Shown in pieces: positions 6,973-16,655 of a stretch of DNA of 64,000 nucleotides. The translations under genes and the position numbers were made by a program. The notes under the pieces were generated by a model that was given only the letters and a program-made list of their open reading frames with translations, did not search any database and was not told the DNA's origin. Origin of the DNA: Elusimicrobiota bacterium (GTDB lineage: Bacteria; Elusimicrobiota; Elusimicrobia; FEN-1173); contig JADJZR010000001.1 in the NCBI GenBank assembly GCA_016715645.1, positions 42,276-106,275 of the forward strand, read 5' to 3'. The first letter of the stretch is position 1; the number at the start of each line of letters is the position of its first letter.

Positions 6973-8127
6973 TTATTTGTTTTTGAAGAACGAACGAAGA
7001 GCCGCGTCTATTTTTCCGCCCAGATAGTCGCCACCCCGCCGAACCCATTTGTCCAGATCTTTTTTGTCCTGAATTTTTCCCTCAAAGATCTTATAAAGAA
7101 TTTGTTGAACACTGGAAGAGAACCCCACCTGGGGGTCGCGAATCGACCCGTTCATGGGAACGACAAAAGAAAGAGACGGAATGTCCATTAAATCTTTGAA
7201 CCGCTTAACGGGCACTCCCAACAGCTCTTTTCGACGGGGATCCACTTCCACCTTGAAGTCGGTGATGTCCACCAGGTGGCTGGCCGTAAGCCAATCGTCT
7301 TTGCACAGGGCTTGGGTTTTTAAGTTAAGACGCCCGCTCTGAACCCGAACGTCGCCGTTTCCCGAAACAAACCGGGCCAGGGGCTCCAGAGGCCAGTCGG
7401 TCAGGTTCCATTCCCCATTAAATCGGAGTGGAAAAGACAGTCGATCCACGGTCATGTCGATGGAAAAAGTGGCCGGCTCTTGTTCGTCGAATTTACCGTC
7501 AGCTTGAAAGTCCCACCGTTCCTCCGAAGGCCCTTGGGACCCGCGACGAAGGTGGCCCCTCACATTTCGAACACCTAATTTTTCGTTGGAATCCCGATTT
7601 GTAATGACCGCTTGGCCATCGGCCACAACAACTTCGGCGATGGGCAACCGACGAACCCAGCCCGGAACGCGGCCAGGAAGCACACCCCCCGCCCCGCCGC
7701 GGCCCCGAAAAGAAACGGTCCCTTCCAGCAAGGGATTGTCCAATTGGAGGGTCCGAATGGTCCCATTCCCCGATATTAATTCTCGGACCGGGACGTCGAC
7801 CGTCAGTTGAGGGACCGTCACCGACGACCGTTCCCCTTGAAGCCGCAGATCGGTCATCACGAACCGCCCCTTCCACAAGTCCGCCTGGAATGTGCCAAAG
7901 GTCGAGCGGGTCCCGTCGAAAACATATTTCTTGAGATACCCCTCAACCCCCGCCGACACCGTTCCGTTGAGAAACCAAAGAAAGGCGGCCAACAGGCCCG
8001 CGGCCAATAGGAAACCCACGAACACACCCACAATCAACCCCACCCAAGCGCCGCCCCGAACCGGAGAAAAGCGTTTGCCCGTTCCCATGTCGAAGCGTCG
8101 CGTCATGATGGAGGGGTGGGGCCCCAT
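6973..8127 (-). CDS. AsmA-like membrane-anchored protein
   Basis: 384 residues. One membrane helix near residues 27-54 (AWVGLIVGVFVGFLLAAGLL) is followed by a large periplasmic part rich in alternating beta patterns: GTFQADLWKGRFVMTDLRLQ, VTVPQLTVDVPV, TIRTLQLDNPLL. This pattern resembles AsmA/DUF748-type envelope proteins implicated in lipid or outer-membrane biogenesis. The start overlaps the stop of the preceding gene (TAATG), indicating translational coupling with the two genes upstream. The family assignment is tentative. Confidence 0.6.
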   Translation of the reverse strand: MGPHPSIMTRRFDMGTGKRFSPVRGGAWVGLIVGVFVGFLLAAGLLAAFLWFLNGTVSAGVEGYLKKYVFDGTRSTFGTFQADLWKGRFVMTDLRLQGERSSVTVPQLTVDVPVRELISGNGTIRTLQLDNPLLEGTVSFRGRGGAGGVLPGRVPGWVRRLPIAEVVVADGQAVITNRDSNEKLGVRNVRGHLRRGSQGPSEERWDFQADGKFDEQEPATFSIDMTVDRLSFPLRFNGEWNLTDWPLEPLARFVSGNGDVRVQSGRLNLKTQALCKDDWLTASHLVDITDFKVEVDPRRKELLGVPVKRFKDLMDIPSLSFVVPMNGSIRDPQVGFSSSVQQILYKIFEGKIQDKKDLDKWVRRGGDYLGGKIDAALRSFFKNK

Positions 8128-9127
8128 TAAGCGGAGGGAGGCGTTTGAAGGGCGCGCATGTAATGGGCCCGTTCGAAGGCGGCGGGGTCCGGACAGTTAA
8201 GCTTCGAAAGGCTCCCCCGCATTTGCCGGATTGATTCGTATTCATTTTTTTCCATCCATTCGCGGGTGTCCCGCTCCATGACGGATAAATGTTTGAGGCC
8301 GTGCCGATAGAGAGCCGAAGCGATCAACGTCACGCTGGCGCCGACCATCATCATTTTAATGACGTCGCGGCCGTTGTGAACGCCGCTGGTGGCCGCCAAG
8401 TCTGTTTTAATTCGCCCGTACAAAATCCCAATCCACGTCAAAGGCAACCGCGCGGCCTGGGGCGTGCTCCACAAGACCTTCGGGCGAATGTCGACGTTTT
8501 CCAAATCCACGTCGGGCTGGTAAAAACGGTTGAACAAAACCAGCCCGTCGGCGCCCGCGTCCACAAACCGTTTGGCCATGTTCGCCATATTGGAATAAAA
8601 CGGACTGCATTTGACCGCCAACGGGATCTTGACCGCTTTGCGCACCGCGCGAACGATTTCGACGGCGGTCTCTTCCACCCGGGATCCCGGGCTGTCCAGA
8701 TCGGTGGGGATGGTGTAAATGTTAAGTTCCAACGCGTCCGCGCCAGCCTCTTGAATTTGACGGGCGTAATCCGTCCAGCCGCCCAAAGAACTGCCGTTTA
8801 AACTGGCAATGACGGGAATTTTTAACGCTTTCTTGGCTTTGGCGATGTGTTCCAACCGCTCATCAGGGCCCAACCCCCATCGGAAATTTCAGGAAAATAG
8901 GTGAGCGCCTCGGCGAAACTTTCGGTCCCTTGCTCGGTGCGCTCGAACAGTTCGTCGCGGTCCCGGCGAATTTGTTCCTCGAACAACGAGTGCAACACCA
9001 CCGCCGACGCTCCCAGATCTTCCATTAACTTCAGTTTGTCCAGGTCGTCGCAAAGGGTGGACGCCGACGGAACCAGCGGCGATTTAAGGGCCAACCCCAA
9101 ATAATTTGTCGACAGATCCACGGCCAC
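8127..9127 (-). CDS. Dihydroorotate-dehydrogenase-like flavoprotein (one frameshift)
   Basis: Two overlapping frames make one about 333-residue protein. GTG 9127 gives MAVDLSTNYLGLALKSPLVP through FAEALTYFPEISDGG; the second frame continues LGPDERLEHIAKAKKALKIP to the end. The break is in a run of five G on the coding strand (about 8875-8879); a sixth G would restore the frame, so a homopolymer error is likely. The sequence has the TIM-barrel hallmarks PVIASLNG, ADALELNIY, LAVKCSPF and GADGLVLFNRFY of the PyrD/PreA class. A DHODH-like gene beside pyruvate:ferredoxin oxidoreductase is a recurring pairing. It probably oxidises or reduces a small substrate with FMN and ferredoxin; true orotate synthesis is not shown. 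Confidence 0.8.
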
Positions 9128-9131
9128 GGCG

Positions 9132-12100
9132 TTACCCTTTCACTGGCGCCACGGGTGCCGGAGGCACAGGCGCCGTTGCCGGAGCGGCCGCCGCCGCGGG
9201 TGGCGCCGCCGGGGCCACAGGCCGGGAAGCCAAATGTTGGTAATAAGCCCAGCGAGATTCCGCGTCTGACTGGGACCGGCCCCAGAGATCCTTGGAATGT
9301 TCCGGCGCGGTTTTCGTCAGCATCTTGAACCGATTTTCGCGCAGATAGAAATCGTCGATTTTCGTGGTGGCCGGTTTGGAGTCCACCACCAAGGGGTTAA
9401 GCCCCTGGGCGATCCGGCGTGGATCATGGCGATACAGCAACCATTGGCCCGACCCCACCGCGGCCTTTTGGCTGTCCAAGGCCTTCACCATGTTGATCCC
9501 ATGGGCGATGCAATGGCTGTAGGCGATAATCAACGACGGCCCGTCAAAAGATTCAGCTTCCAAGAACGAACGCAGAGTGTGCTCGTCACGGGCGCCCATG
9601 GCCACTTCGGCCACATAGATGTTGCCGTAACTCATGGCCATCAATCCCAGGTCTTTCTTAGCCGTGGCTTTTCCCCCCGTCGCGAACTTGGCGACGGCGG
9701 CCCGGGGCGTGGCCTTCGACAACTGACCGCCCGTATTGGAGTAGACGCCCGTGTCCAACACAAGGATGTTCACGTCCAACCCGCTGGCAAACACGTGGTC
9801 CAACCCGCCGAAACCGATGTCGTAAGCCCACCCGTCACCGCCCACGATCCACACGCTTCGCCGGACCAGCACGTCCGCCAAATCCGTCAACCGTCGAGCG
9901 TCCAGGGAATCGACCCCTTTCAGTTTTTCTTTAAGAACCGCCACCCGTTCCCGTTGTTCATGAATGCCCGCCTCATCTCTTTGTTTGGCGTTCAAGAGGC
10001 TCGTCACCAGGTCGTCGCCCAAAGCGGCCGACAGTTTCTTCAGCAAGTCCCGGGCAATTTCTTCCTGTTGGCTAAGGGAAAGCCGGAACCCCAACCCGAA
10101 CTCGGCGTTGTCCTCGAATAGGGAATTGGACCAGGCCGGTCCCCGTCCCTGCTTATTTTTTGTCCAGGGCGTGGTGGGCAGGTTGCCCCCGTAAATCGAC
10201 GAACAGCCCGTGGCGTTGGCGATCAACGCCCGGTCGCCCCAGATTTGCGACAACAGCTTCAAGTAGGGCGTTTCCCCGCATCCTGAACAGGCACCGGAGA
10301 ACTCAAACAACGGCTGTTCGATTTGAACCTGGTTGATCCGCTCAATTTTAAGTTTGCGTCGATCGTATTCAGGCAGGTCCAGGAAGAAATTCCAATTGTC
10401 CCGTTCCGTCGAACGCAGGGGGGCCTGGGGCCGCATGTTGATGGCCTTCAGTTTGGCTTCGGACTTGTTGCGCGCTGGACAAATTTCCACGCACAACGAA
10501 CACCCCGTGCAGTCTTCCGGCGCCACCTGAAGCAAAAACTTTTGCCCTTTCCAATCCCGCTCGATGGCGTCGCGGCTTTTGAACGTGGCCGGGGCGTTGG
10601 CCAGAAGAGCCGGTTCCACCACTTTGGACCGGATCACGCTGTGGGGACAAATCATCACGCACTTATTGCATTGAATGCAGGTGGCCGTGTCCCACACGGG
10701 GATTTCCTGGGCCAAATTGCGTTTTTCAAAAGCGGCGCTTCCCACGGGAAACGTGCCGTCCGCGGGCATGGCGCTCACGGGCAACTGGTCGCCTTCGTTG
10801 CGGATCATGGTCCCCAGAACCTCTTTGACGTAAGCGGGAGCGCTGTCCACCACCGGCGGAGGGAGTTCCAACGTGCTGGTGACCGCCGCGGGAATGCGAA
10901 CCGCCTGCAGGCGCTCAAGGGCGATGTCCACGGACCGCAGATTCATTTGGACCACGTCTTCACCTTTTTTTCCGTACGCCTTAGCGATGGACTTCTTGAT
11001 TTCTTCAATGGCCCGTTCCCGGGGAAGAACGTTGGAAATTCCGAAGAAACACGATTGCATCACCGTATTGATCAGCCCCCGCAGGCCCGCCTCTTTGGCC
11101 ACAGCATACGCGTCGATCACATAAAATTTGAGCTTTTTGGAAATGAATTTTTCCTGGAACACCCGGGGCAGTTGGTCCCAAATTTGGTCGGCGGTGAACG
11201 AGGTGTTTAATAAAACAGTTCCCCCGTCTTTGACCTGGTTCAACAAATCGAACCGTTCCAAAAACACCGGCTGGTGGATGCCCATGAAATCCGCCTCGGA
11301 AATGAGATACGGCGCGTGGATGGGGGCCGGCCCGAACCGCAAATGAGAAATCGTGATGGACCCGGCTTTTTTGGAATCGTAAACGAAAAATCCTTGGGCG
11401 TAATTTTCCGTGTTTTCGCCGATGATTTTAATGGAATTTTTGTTGGCCGACACCGTGCCGTCTGATCCCAATCCGTAAAACATCGCCCGAACTCCCCCCA
11501 CGGGTTCCGCGGAAAAGTGGGGGTCCCAGGGCAAACTGGTGTGGGACACGTCGTCCATGATCCCGATGGTGAAATGGGCCTTGGGCTTAGACGTTGACAG
11601 GTTGTCGAACACGGCTTTGGCCATGCCCGGCGTAAATTCTTTTGACGATAGACCGTAACGACCGCCCACCACCGCGGGCATGGTTTTGAACGGAGAACCA
11701 CCCGCCGTTGTCGCTTCAAACACCGCGTTGACCACGTCCAAATAGAGCGGTTCCCCGTTCGCGCCGGGTTCCTTGGTTCGGTCCAAAACAGCGATGCGTT
11801 TCACCGTTGACGGCAATGCCTTCAACAAAAGCCCCGCATCGAAAGGGCGGTACATCCGGACTTTCAAGACCCCCGTTTTTTCGCCCTTGGCATTCAACGC
11901 CTTGGTCGTTTCTTCCACGGTTTCCGCACCGGACCCCATGATCACGATCACCCGGTCCGCGTCCGGCGCCCCGGCGTATTCATACAGTTTGTAGCGACGG
12001 CCGGTGAGGTCGCCGAAGCGATCCATCAATTTTTGGGTGATTTCCGGACAAACGGTGTAATAGGGGTTGACGGTTTCTCGTCCCTGGAAATAGACGTCCG

Positions 12101-12767
12101 GGTTCTGGGCCGACCCGCGCAGGACAGGTTTCTCGGGGGTCAGGGCCCGTTCCCGGTGCCCGTGAATGTCGGCGTCGTCGATCATGGCGCGCAAGACGTC
12201 GTCCTCCAGCCACGCCACTTTTTGAACTTCGTGGGACGTGCGGAACCCATCGAAAAAGTGGAGGAAAGGCACACGCGACTTCAGCGTTGCCGCCTGGCTG
12301 ATGACCGCGAAGTCCATGGCTTCCTGAACCGACGCGGACCCCAATATCGCCCAACCGGTTTGGCGAGTGGCCATCACGTCTTGGTGGTCGCCGAAAATGG
12401 AAAGACCTTGGGCCGCAATGGACCGCGCCGCCACATGAAACACCGCCGAGGTCAGTTCCCCAGCAATCTTGTACATGTTGGGGATCATCAACAAAAGCCC
12501 CTGGGACGCCGTAAAAGTGGTCGCCAAGGACCCGGTTTGAAGCGCTCCATGAACGGCCCCCGCCACGCCGCCTTCGCTTTGCATCTGATACACCAGGGGG
12601 ACGTCCCCCCAAATATTCTTTTTTCCTTCCGACATCCACGCGTCGGACCATTCGGCCATGGTGGAGGAGGGGGTGATGGGATAAATGGCAATGACTTCAT
12701 TGGTGCGAAATGCGACAGAAGCGACGGCTTCGCCGCCATCAATTGTTTTATAACGCGGTTGAGACAT
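9132..12767 (-). CDS. nifJ: Pyruvate:ferredoxin (flavodoxin) oxidoreductase
   Basis: 1211 residues, the usual length of the single-chain enzyme, which converts pyruvate and CoA to acetyl-CoA, CO2 and reduced ferredoxin. The N-terminal domain begins EVIAIYPITPSSTMAEWSD. Two [4Fe-4S] ferredoxin motifs occur at about residues 690-760 (CIQCNKCVMICPHS and CTGCSLCVEICP). CSGCGETPYLKL starts the thiamine-diphosphate domain, followed by GDGWAYDIGFGGLDHV and NILVLDTGVYSNTGGQ. The last about 30 residues are an alanine/proline tail not needed for catalysis. ATG 12767 is the first gene of a minus-strand operon with the DHODH-like and AsmA-like genes. It implies anaerobic or microaerobic pyruvate metabolism. 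Confidence 0.97.
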   Translation of the reverse strand: MSQPRYKTIDGGEAVASVAFRTNEVIAIYPITPSSTMAEWSDAWMSEGKKNIWGDVPLVYQMQSEGGVAGAVHGALQTGSLATTFTASQGLLLMIPNMYKIAGELTSAVFHVAARSIAAQGLSIFGDHQDVMATRQTGWAILGSASVQEAMDFAVISQAATLKSRVPFLHFFDGFRTSHEVQKVAWLEDDVLRAMIDDADIHGHRERALTPEKPVLRGSAQNPDVYFQGRETVNPYYTVCPEITQKLMDRFGDLTGRRYKLYEYAGAPDADRVIVIMGSGAETVEETTKALNAKGEKTGVLKVRMYRPFDAGLLLKALPSTVKRIAVLDRTKEPGANGEPLYLDVVNAVFEATTAGGSPFKTMPAVVGGRYGLSSKEFTPGMAKAVFDNLSTSKPKAHFTIGIMDDVSHTSLPWDPHFSAEPVGGVRAMFYGLGSDGTVSANKNSIKIIGENTENYAQGFFVYDSKKAGSITISHLRFGPAPIHAPYLISEADFMGIHQPVFLERFDLLNQVKDGGTVLLNTSFTADQIWDQLPRVFQEKFISKKLKFYVIDAYAVAKEAGLRGLINTVMQSCFFGISNVLPRERAIEEIKKSIAKAYGKKGEDVVQMNLRSVDIALERLQAVRIPAAVTSTLELPPPVVDSAPAYVKEVLGTMIRNEGDQLPVSAMPADGTFPVGSAAFEKRNLAQEIPVWDTATCIQCNKCVMICPHSVIRSKVVEPALLANAPATFKSRDAIERDWKGQKFLLQVAPEDCTGCSLCVEICPARNKSEAKLKAINMRPQAPLRSTERDNWNFFLDLPEYDRRKLKIERINQVQIEQPLFEFSGACSGCGETPYLKLLSQIWGDRALIANATGCSSIYGGNLPTTPWTKNKQGRGPAWSNSLFEDNAEFGLGFRLSLSQQEEIARDLLKKLSAALGDDLVTSLLNAKQRDEAGIHEQRERVAVLKEKLKGVDSLDARRLTDLADVLVRRSVWIVGGDGWAYDIGFGGLDHVFASGLDVNILVLDTGVYSNTGGQLSKATPRAAVAKFATGGKATAKKDLGLMAMSYGNIYVAEVAMGARDEHTLRSFLEAESFDGPSLIIAYSHCIAHGINMVKALDSQKAAVGSGQWLLYRHDPRRIAQGLNPLVVDSKPATTKIDDFYLRENRFKMLTKTAPEHSKDLWGRSQSDAESRWAYYQHLASRPVAPAAPPAAAAAPATAPVPPAPVAPVKG

Positions 12768-12892
12768 GGGTTAAAAACCTCGAGGGATGGAATTCGTTCG
12801 GCGCACCAAACGGGATGTCACGGATATCACGGCCCCCATCATACGAAAACCCAACGGGTTTTAACACCCCCCGCTTATGGTAGGATGAGAGG

Positions 12893-13468
12893 GTGCTGAA
12901 GAATGTCCAATATCTTATCAGTGAAACCGATCCGGTGCGGTTGGGGCCGTCCGCGGGGGAAGTGTGTTTTGTGGGACGCTCGAACGTGGGCAAAAGCAGT
13001 TTGATCAATGCCCTGTGCGGTAAAACCGTTGCCCGGGTCTCGAATACGCCGGGCCGAACCCGAATGATCAATGTGTTTTCCGCCGGGCCCCATCGTTGGG
13101 TGGTGGATTTGCCCGGGTACGGTTACGCCCGTGTTCCGGAATCCGAGCGGCGCAAATGGGGCCCCATGATCGAGGGCTATTTGACCAGCCGCCCTAATCT
13201 ACGAATGGTCTACTGCCTGGTGGATGCCCAGGTCGGCCCCACACAGTTGGATGTGCAACTGCACGAATGGATCCTTTCAAACAACCTTCCCTGGCGCGTG
13301 GTGGCCACGAAAGCCGACCAGGTCCGGTCCACCCATTGGCCCCACCAACGGCAAATCATTGCCGACACTTTTTCCCTTCAACCCCGGGATGTGATTTGGA
13401 CCAGCGCCCGGAAAGGCGTGGGGATCCCCCTCTTGATCACCGAAATTGCTCAATGTTTGGCGGGGTGA
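12893..13468 (+). CDS. engB: Ribosome-biogenesis GTPase EngB (YsxC/YihA)
   Basis: 191 residues from GTG 12893. All GTPase motifs are visible: G1 GRSNVGKSS, G2/switch region NTPGRTR, G3 DLPGYGYA, G4 TKAD and G5 TSARKG. EngB assists late assembly of the large ribosomal subunit. It is transcribed divergently from nifJ across a 125-base gap, and convergently with the hemerythrin-like gene, whose stop is two bases away. Confidence 0.95.
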   Translation: MLKNVQYLISETDPVRLGPSAGEVCFVGRSNVGKSSLINALCGKTVARVSNTPGRTRMINVFSAGPHRWVVDLPGYGYARVPESERRKWGPMIEGYLTSRPNLRMVYCLVDAQVGPTQLDVQLHEWILSNNLPWRVVATKADQVRSTHWPHQRQIIADTFSLQPRDVIWTSARKGVGIPLLITEIAQCLAG

Positions 13469-13469
13469 A

Positions 13470-14057
13470 TCAGCGGGACGAAGCCGCGGAACGGCCTGGA
13501 GAAACGTTTCGTTTTCCCCGTTGACGAAGAACAGATATATCCACTTGAGCGAAGGGATCGAAATTTTTTCCGGCAAGGTCGGTTGTTTCCGTTGTTCCGG
13601 CTGGATTCGCACCCCTCGGAGAAACAAGGGACGGACTCCCAAGGTCTTTGTTAGCCCACAGGGGAATAAGTTCTTTGTTTTCTTTCTGGATTCGAGCCTC
13701 CACCAGGGAAAAAACCTGCTGGGTTTCCTCCACAAACGCCCGGAACCGGGATTGAATGTCCCGGTCCGATTTCCACTTTTCCCGATAATTCAAGAACGCC
13801 CGCCGAAGATGCCCCATTTCAACAAATAATCGTTCGGCGATATCACGGTTCTTCTCAGTTGGGGACGCCAATAGGGCGGGATAAACTTCGCGATCTTCAA
13901 AGGACAGATAGAGCGCCACTGTCGCGGCCAACACATCCAGCCGACGCCCCACGTCCACCGCCAACGGAGCGGAATTGGGTAAGTCTAACAGGGCTCGTAG
14001 GATCCCCATCTGGTCCACGATGTCCGCGTGTTGTTTGAGAAGATCCCCAATGTCCAT
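13470..14057 (-). CDS. Hemerythrin-like (HHE domain) protein
   Basis: 195 residues. The first about 145 look like a four-helix HHE cation-binding domain: DIGDLLKQHADIVDQMGILR, LYLSFEDREVYPALL, LFVEMGHLRRAFLNYREKW and FSLVEARIQKENKELIPLW. These carry H and E residues placed as in di-iron hemerythrin-like proteins. The C-terminal about 50 residues are low in pattern and unlike the family. Likely role is binding oxygen, NO or iron; not proven. Confidence 0.65.
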   Translation of the reverse strand: MDIGDLLKQHADIVDQMGILRALLDLPNSAPLAVDVGRRLDVLAATVALYLSFEDREVYPALLASPTEKNRDIAERLFVEMGHLRRAFLNYREKWKSDRDIQSRFRAFVEETQQVFSLVEARIQKENKELIPLWANKDLGSPSLVSPRGANPAGTTETTDLAGKNFDPFAQVDISVLRQRGKRNVSPGRSAASSR

Positions 14058-14117
14058 GCCCCCCCCCCCTTAAGGACCTCTGATTCGCCTTAATTATCGG
14101 CAAATCCCGACAATTAT

Positions 14118-15590
14118 TTAGGGGGATTGGGCGGACATCGACTCGGTTAAAATGTCTCGCACCTTGGGAAGGCTAGTGTCGCTGACCAGAACCCACAACA
14201 CGTCGCCCGATTCCAGGGGCGTGCTTCCATCGGGCACAACAAACCGTTCCCCTCGCCCGATGAGAGCGATCAAGCTATCTTTGGGCATGTTAAGGCTCAC
14301 CAACGTCTTGCCGACTTTGGGGGACCCGTAGGGAAGAATAAAATCTTCCAGCCGTGTTTGGGATCCCACTCCCGGGCCTAATCGAAGCGGCGCGCGGCGC
14401 GGTTCTTCCGCGGGCGCTTCCAACCCCAACCGTTTTGCCACCCAGGGGATCGACACCCCCTGAACCAACGCCGAGGTGAGCACGACAAAGAAAACTATAT
14501 TAAAAATCATCTCCGATTTGGGAAGTCCCGCCAGCAAGGGAAACGTTGCCAGAACGATGGGAACCGCTCCGCGTAAGCCCACCCAGGACACCAACACTTT
14601 TTCCGGCTTGGAAAACCGGCTGTTGGCCATCCCCACAAACACCGACACCGGCCGCGCCACCAACATCAAAAACGCCGCCACCGCCAAACCCGCCCCCATC
14701 ACCTCGAATACATGGCTGGGAAACACCAACAGCCCTAACGTCAAAAACATGCCGATCTGCATGAGCCAGGCAATCCCATCGTGAAACCGACCCAAAGACC
14801 GTTTGTGAATAAAGTTTGAGTTCCCCAAAAATACCCCCGCCACGTACACCCCCAAAAATCCGTTGCCCCCCACCACAGTCGTCACGCCGTATGTCAACAC
14901 CACCAACGCCAAACTGAGGACTGGATACAACCCTTCGTATCCCAAGGCCGCGCGGTTTAACAAAGTCCTCATCAGAAATCCAAAACCAAGTCCCAACCCG
15001 GCCCCCACGCCCATTTGAAGAAAAAATTTCGGAATCAATCCCCAGGCGGATTTGTCCGACGCCACAATCAGGCCGATCATTCCGACGGTGAGGAACACCG
15101 CCATGGGATCGTTGCTCCCCGATTCTAATTCCAGCAACGGCCGCAATCGGCCTTTCAATCGGACGCTCTTGGATTTTAAAACGGAGAAAACGGCGGCCGC
15201 GTCGGTGGACGCGATAATGGACCCCAGCAACAGACCTTCTTTCCAGGAAAAACCCAGAACCAACGCCACAAACCCGCCCACCAACCCCGCCGAGATCGCC
15301 ACGCCCACCGTTGACAAAACCATTCCGCTCGCCAGAACAGGCCGCACCATGCTCCACTCGGTTTCCAGCCCCCCCGCAAAAAGAATATACGCCAACGCCA
15401 CGGTTCCCGCGGCCTGGGCCAGTTTCGGGTTGTCGAATTCGATGCCGCCCAAACCTTCCGATCCGGCCAACATGCCCACGCCCAAAAAAATCAACATGGC
15501 CGGAACACCGAACCGTTCCGACGCTTTACTGATCAACACGCTCCCCACCACCAACACCCCCGCGACAATCAGAAGGGTTTCAATGGCCAT
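14118..15590 (-). CDS. nhaP2: K+/H+ antiporter, NhaP2/CvrA type, with RCK_C domain
   Basis: 490 residues from ATG 15590, which overlaps the end of the upstream exchanger gene; a longer frame to 15620 exists. About 12-13 hydrophobic segments form a CPA1-type antiporter; the signature LLLGSIIASTDAAAVFSVL and ELESGSNDPMAVFLT (residues about 120-175) matches the ion-binding helices. The cytoplasmic C-terminus (about 415-485) reads as a TrkA_C domain: KVGKTLVSLNMPKDSLIALI and SGDVLWVLVSDTS. It probably expels K+ or Na+ in exchange for protons. It is cotranscribed with the Ca2+/Na+ exchanger at 15580-16644. Confidence 0.9.
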   Translation of the reverse strand: MAIETLLIVAGVLVVGSVLISKASERFGVPAMLIFLGVGMLAGSEGLGGIEFDNPKLAQAAGTVALAYILFAGGLETEWSMVRPVLASGMVLSTVGVAISAGLVGGFVALVLGFSWKEGLLLGSIIASTDAAAVFSVLKSKSVRLKGRLRPLLELESGSNDPMAVFLTVGMIGLIVASDKSAWGLIPKFFLQMGVGAGLGLGFGFLMRTLLNRAALGYEGLYPVLSLALVVLTYGVTTVVGGNGFLGVYVAGVFLGNSNFIHKRSLGRFHDGIAWLMQIGMFLTLGLLVFPSHVFEVMGAGLAVAAFLMLVARPVSVFVGMANSRFSKPEKVLVSWVGLRGAVPIVLATFPLLAGLPKSEMIFNIVFFVVLTSALVQGVSIPWVAKRLGLEAPAEEPRRAPLRLGPGVGSQTRLEDFILPYGSPKVGKTLVSLNMPKDSLIALIGRGERFVVPDGSTPLESGDVLWVLVSDTSLPKVRDILTESMSAQSP

Positions 15591-16644
15591 AGGACCCCTT
15601 GGCGCGGACGTGGTGGGCAACGCTCAGACCCAACGTGACAACAGTTAACGGAATCACCCCAAACCACAGCACGGAACTGAACGCGGGTAATGCATCGTGT
15701 TGAGTGGCCGCCAGCACAAGATAAACCGTGTAGGCCCCATAATAGAATAGAAACAAGGCGCCTTCCCACCGAGCAATGGAATGGCCCGTTAAGAAAATCG
15801 GCAGACACGCCGCCGCCACCGCCACCATGATGGGAATGTCGAAATTCAATGCGGCAGGTGCCACTTCCACCCCGCGGGGGGCCAGCACCGCCGCCGCACC
15901 CAACACCGCTAAAAGATTGTAGATGTTGGATCCCACCACGTTTCCGATGGCAATTTCCCGTTGACCGCGCCAGGTGGCCAATACCGACGTGGCCACTTCG
16001 GGCAAACTGGTTCCGGCGGCCACCAGCGTCAAACCAATAACGAGCTCGCTCATCCCCAACCCTCGGGCCAAGTCCACCGCACCACTTAACAACCACTGGG
16101 CTCCCCAGGCCAACACGGCCAACCCGCTAAGGATAAAGATGACATTGACGCCAACAGACTCGGTTTTGTCCTTGGCCGTGTCGGCGCCGTTTCCTTCCTT
16201 TAAACCGGTCCACACCTGGTACACGGTGTATATCACCAGTAACACCAGCAGAACGGTTCCGTCCGCACGGGACACATACCCATCGATCGACATGACCCAA
16301 GCCAATAGACTGACACCAATTGCGACGGGGACCTCACGCCAAATGATGGCCCGCGTAACCACCAGCGGGCGGATTAGGGCAGAAGCCCCCAAGATTAAGA
16401 GGACGTTGAATATATTCGATCCCACCACGTTGCCCAGAGCTAAACCGCCTTGCCCCGCTAACGCCGCTTTGGCACTCACCACCACCTCCGGTGTGCTCGT
16501 GCCATAGGCCACCACGGTCAAACCCACCACCAAAGAAGGGATCCCCACCCGAAGGGCCAACCGGCTCGCGCCTCGGATTAATAGTTCGGCCCCCCCCACC
16601 AACAACACCAACCCCGCCAGAAATAAAAGAATCGAAACCAGCAT
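15580..16644 (-). CDS. Na+/Ca2+ exchanger family antiporter (CaxA/YrbG type)
   Basis: 354 residues from ATG 16644 with ribosome site AAAGGAGCG; the longer frame upstream belongs to the neighbour's shadow. Two internally repeated halves each carry the alpha-repeat: VGLTVVAYGTSTPEVVVS with GNVVGSNIFNVLLILG, and IGLTLVAAGTSLPEVATS with GNVVGSNIYNLLAVLG. About ten membrane spans. It exchanges Ca2+ for Na+ or H+. It overlaps the NhaP2-like gene by 11 bases. Confidence 0.92.
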   Translation of the reverse strand: MLVSILLFLAGLVLLVGGAELLIRGASRLALRVGIPSLVVGLTVVAYGTSTPEVVVSAKAALAGQGGLALGNVVGSNIFNVLLILGASALIRPLVVTRAIIWREVPVAIGVSLLAWVMSIDGYVSRADGTVLLVLLVIYTVYQVWTGLKEGNGADTAKDKTESVGVNVIFILSGLAVLAWGAQWLLSGAVDLARGLGMSELVIGLTLVAAGTSLPEVATSVLATWRGQREIAIGNVVGSNIYNLLAVLGAAAVLAPRGVEVAPAALNFDIPIMVAVAAACLPIFLTGHSIARWEGALFLFYYGAYTVYLVLAATQHDALPAFSSVLWFGVIPLTVVTLGLSVAHHVRAKGSYGH

Positions 16645-16655
16645 AAGACGCTCCT

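Noticed and set aside
9297..10121. Long plus-strand ORF opposite nifJ
   Set aside because: Antisense to a clearly conserved enzyme; GC-rich codons leave the complementary frame open. The same applies to other long shadows opposite nifJ, the antiporters and the giant genes.
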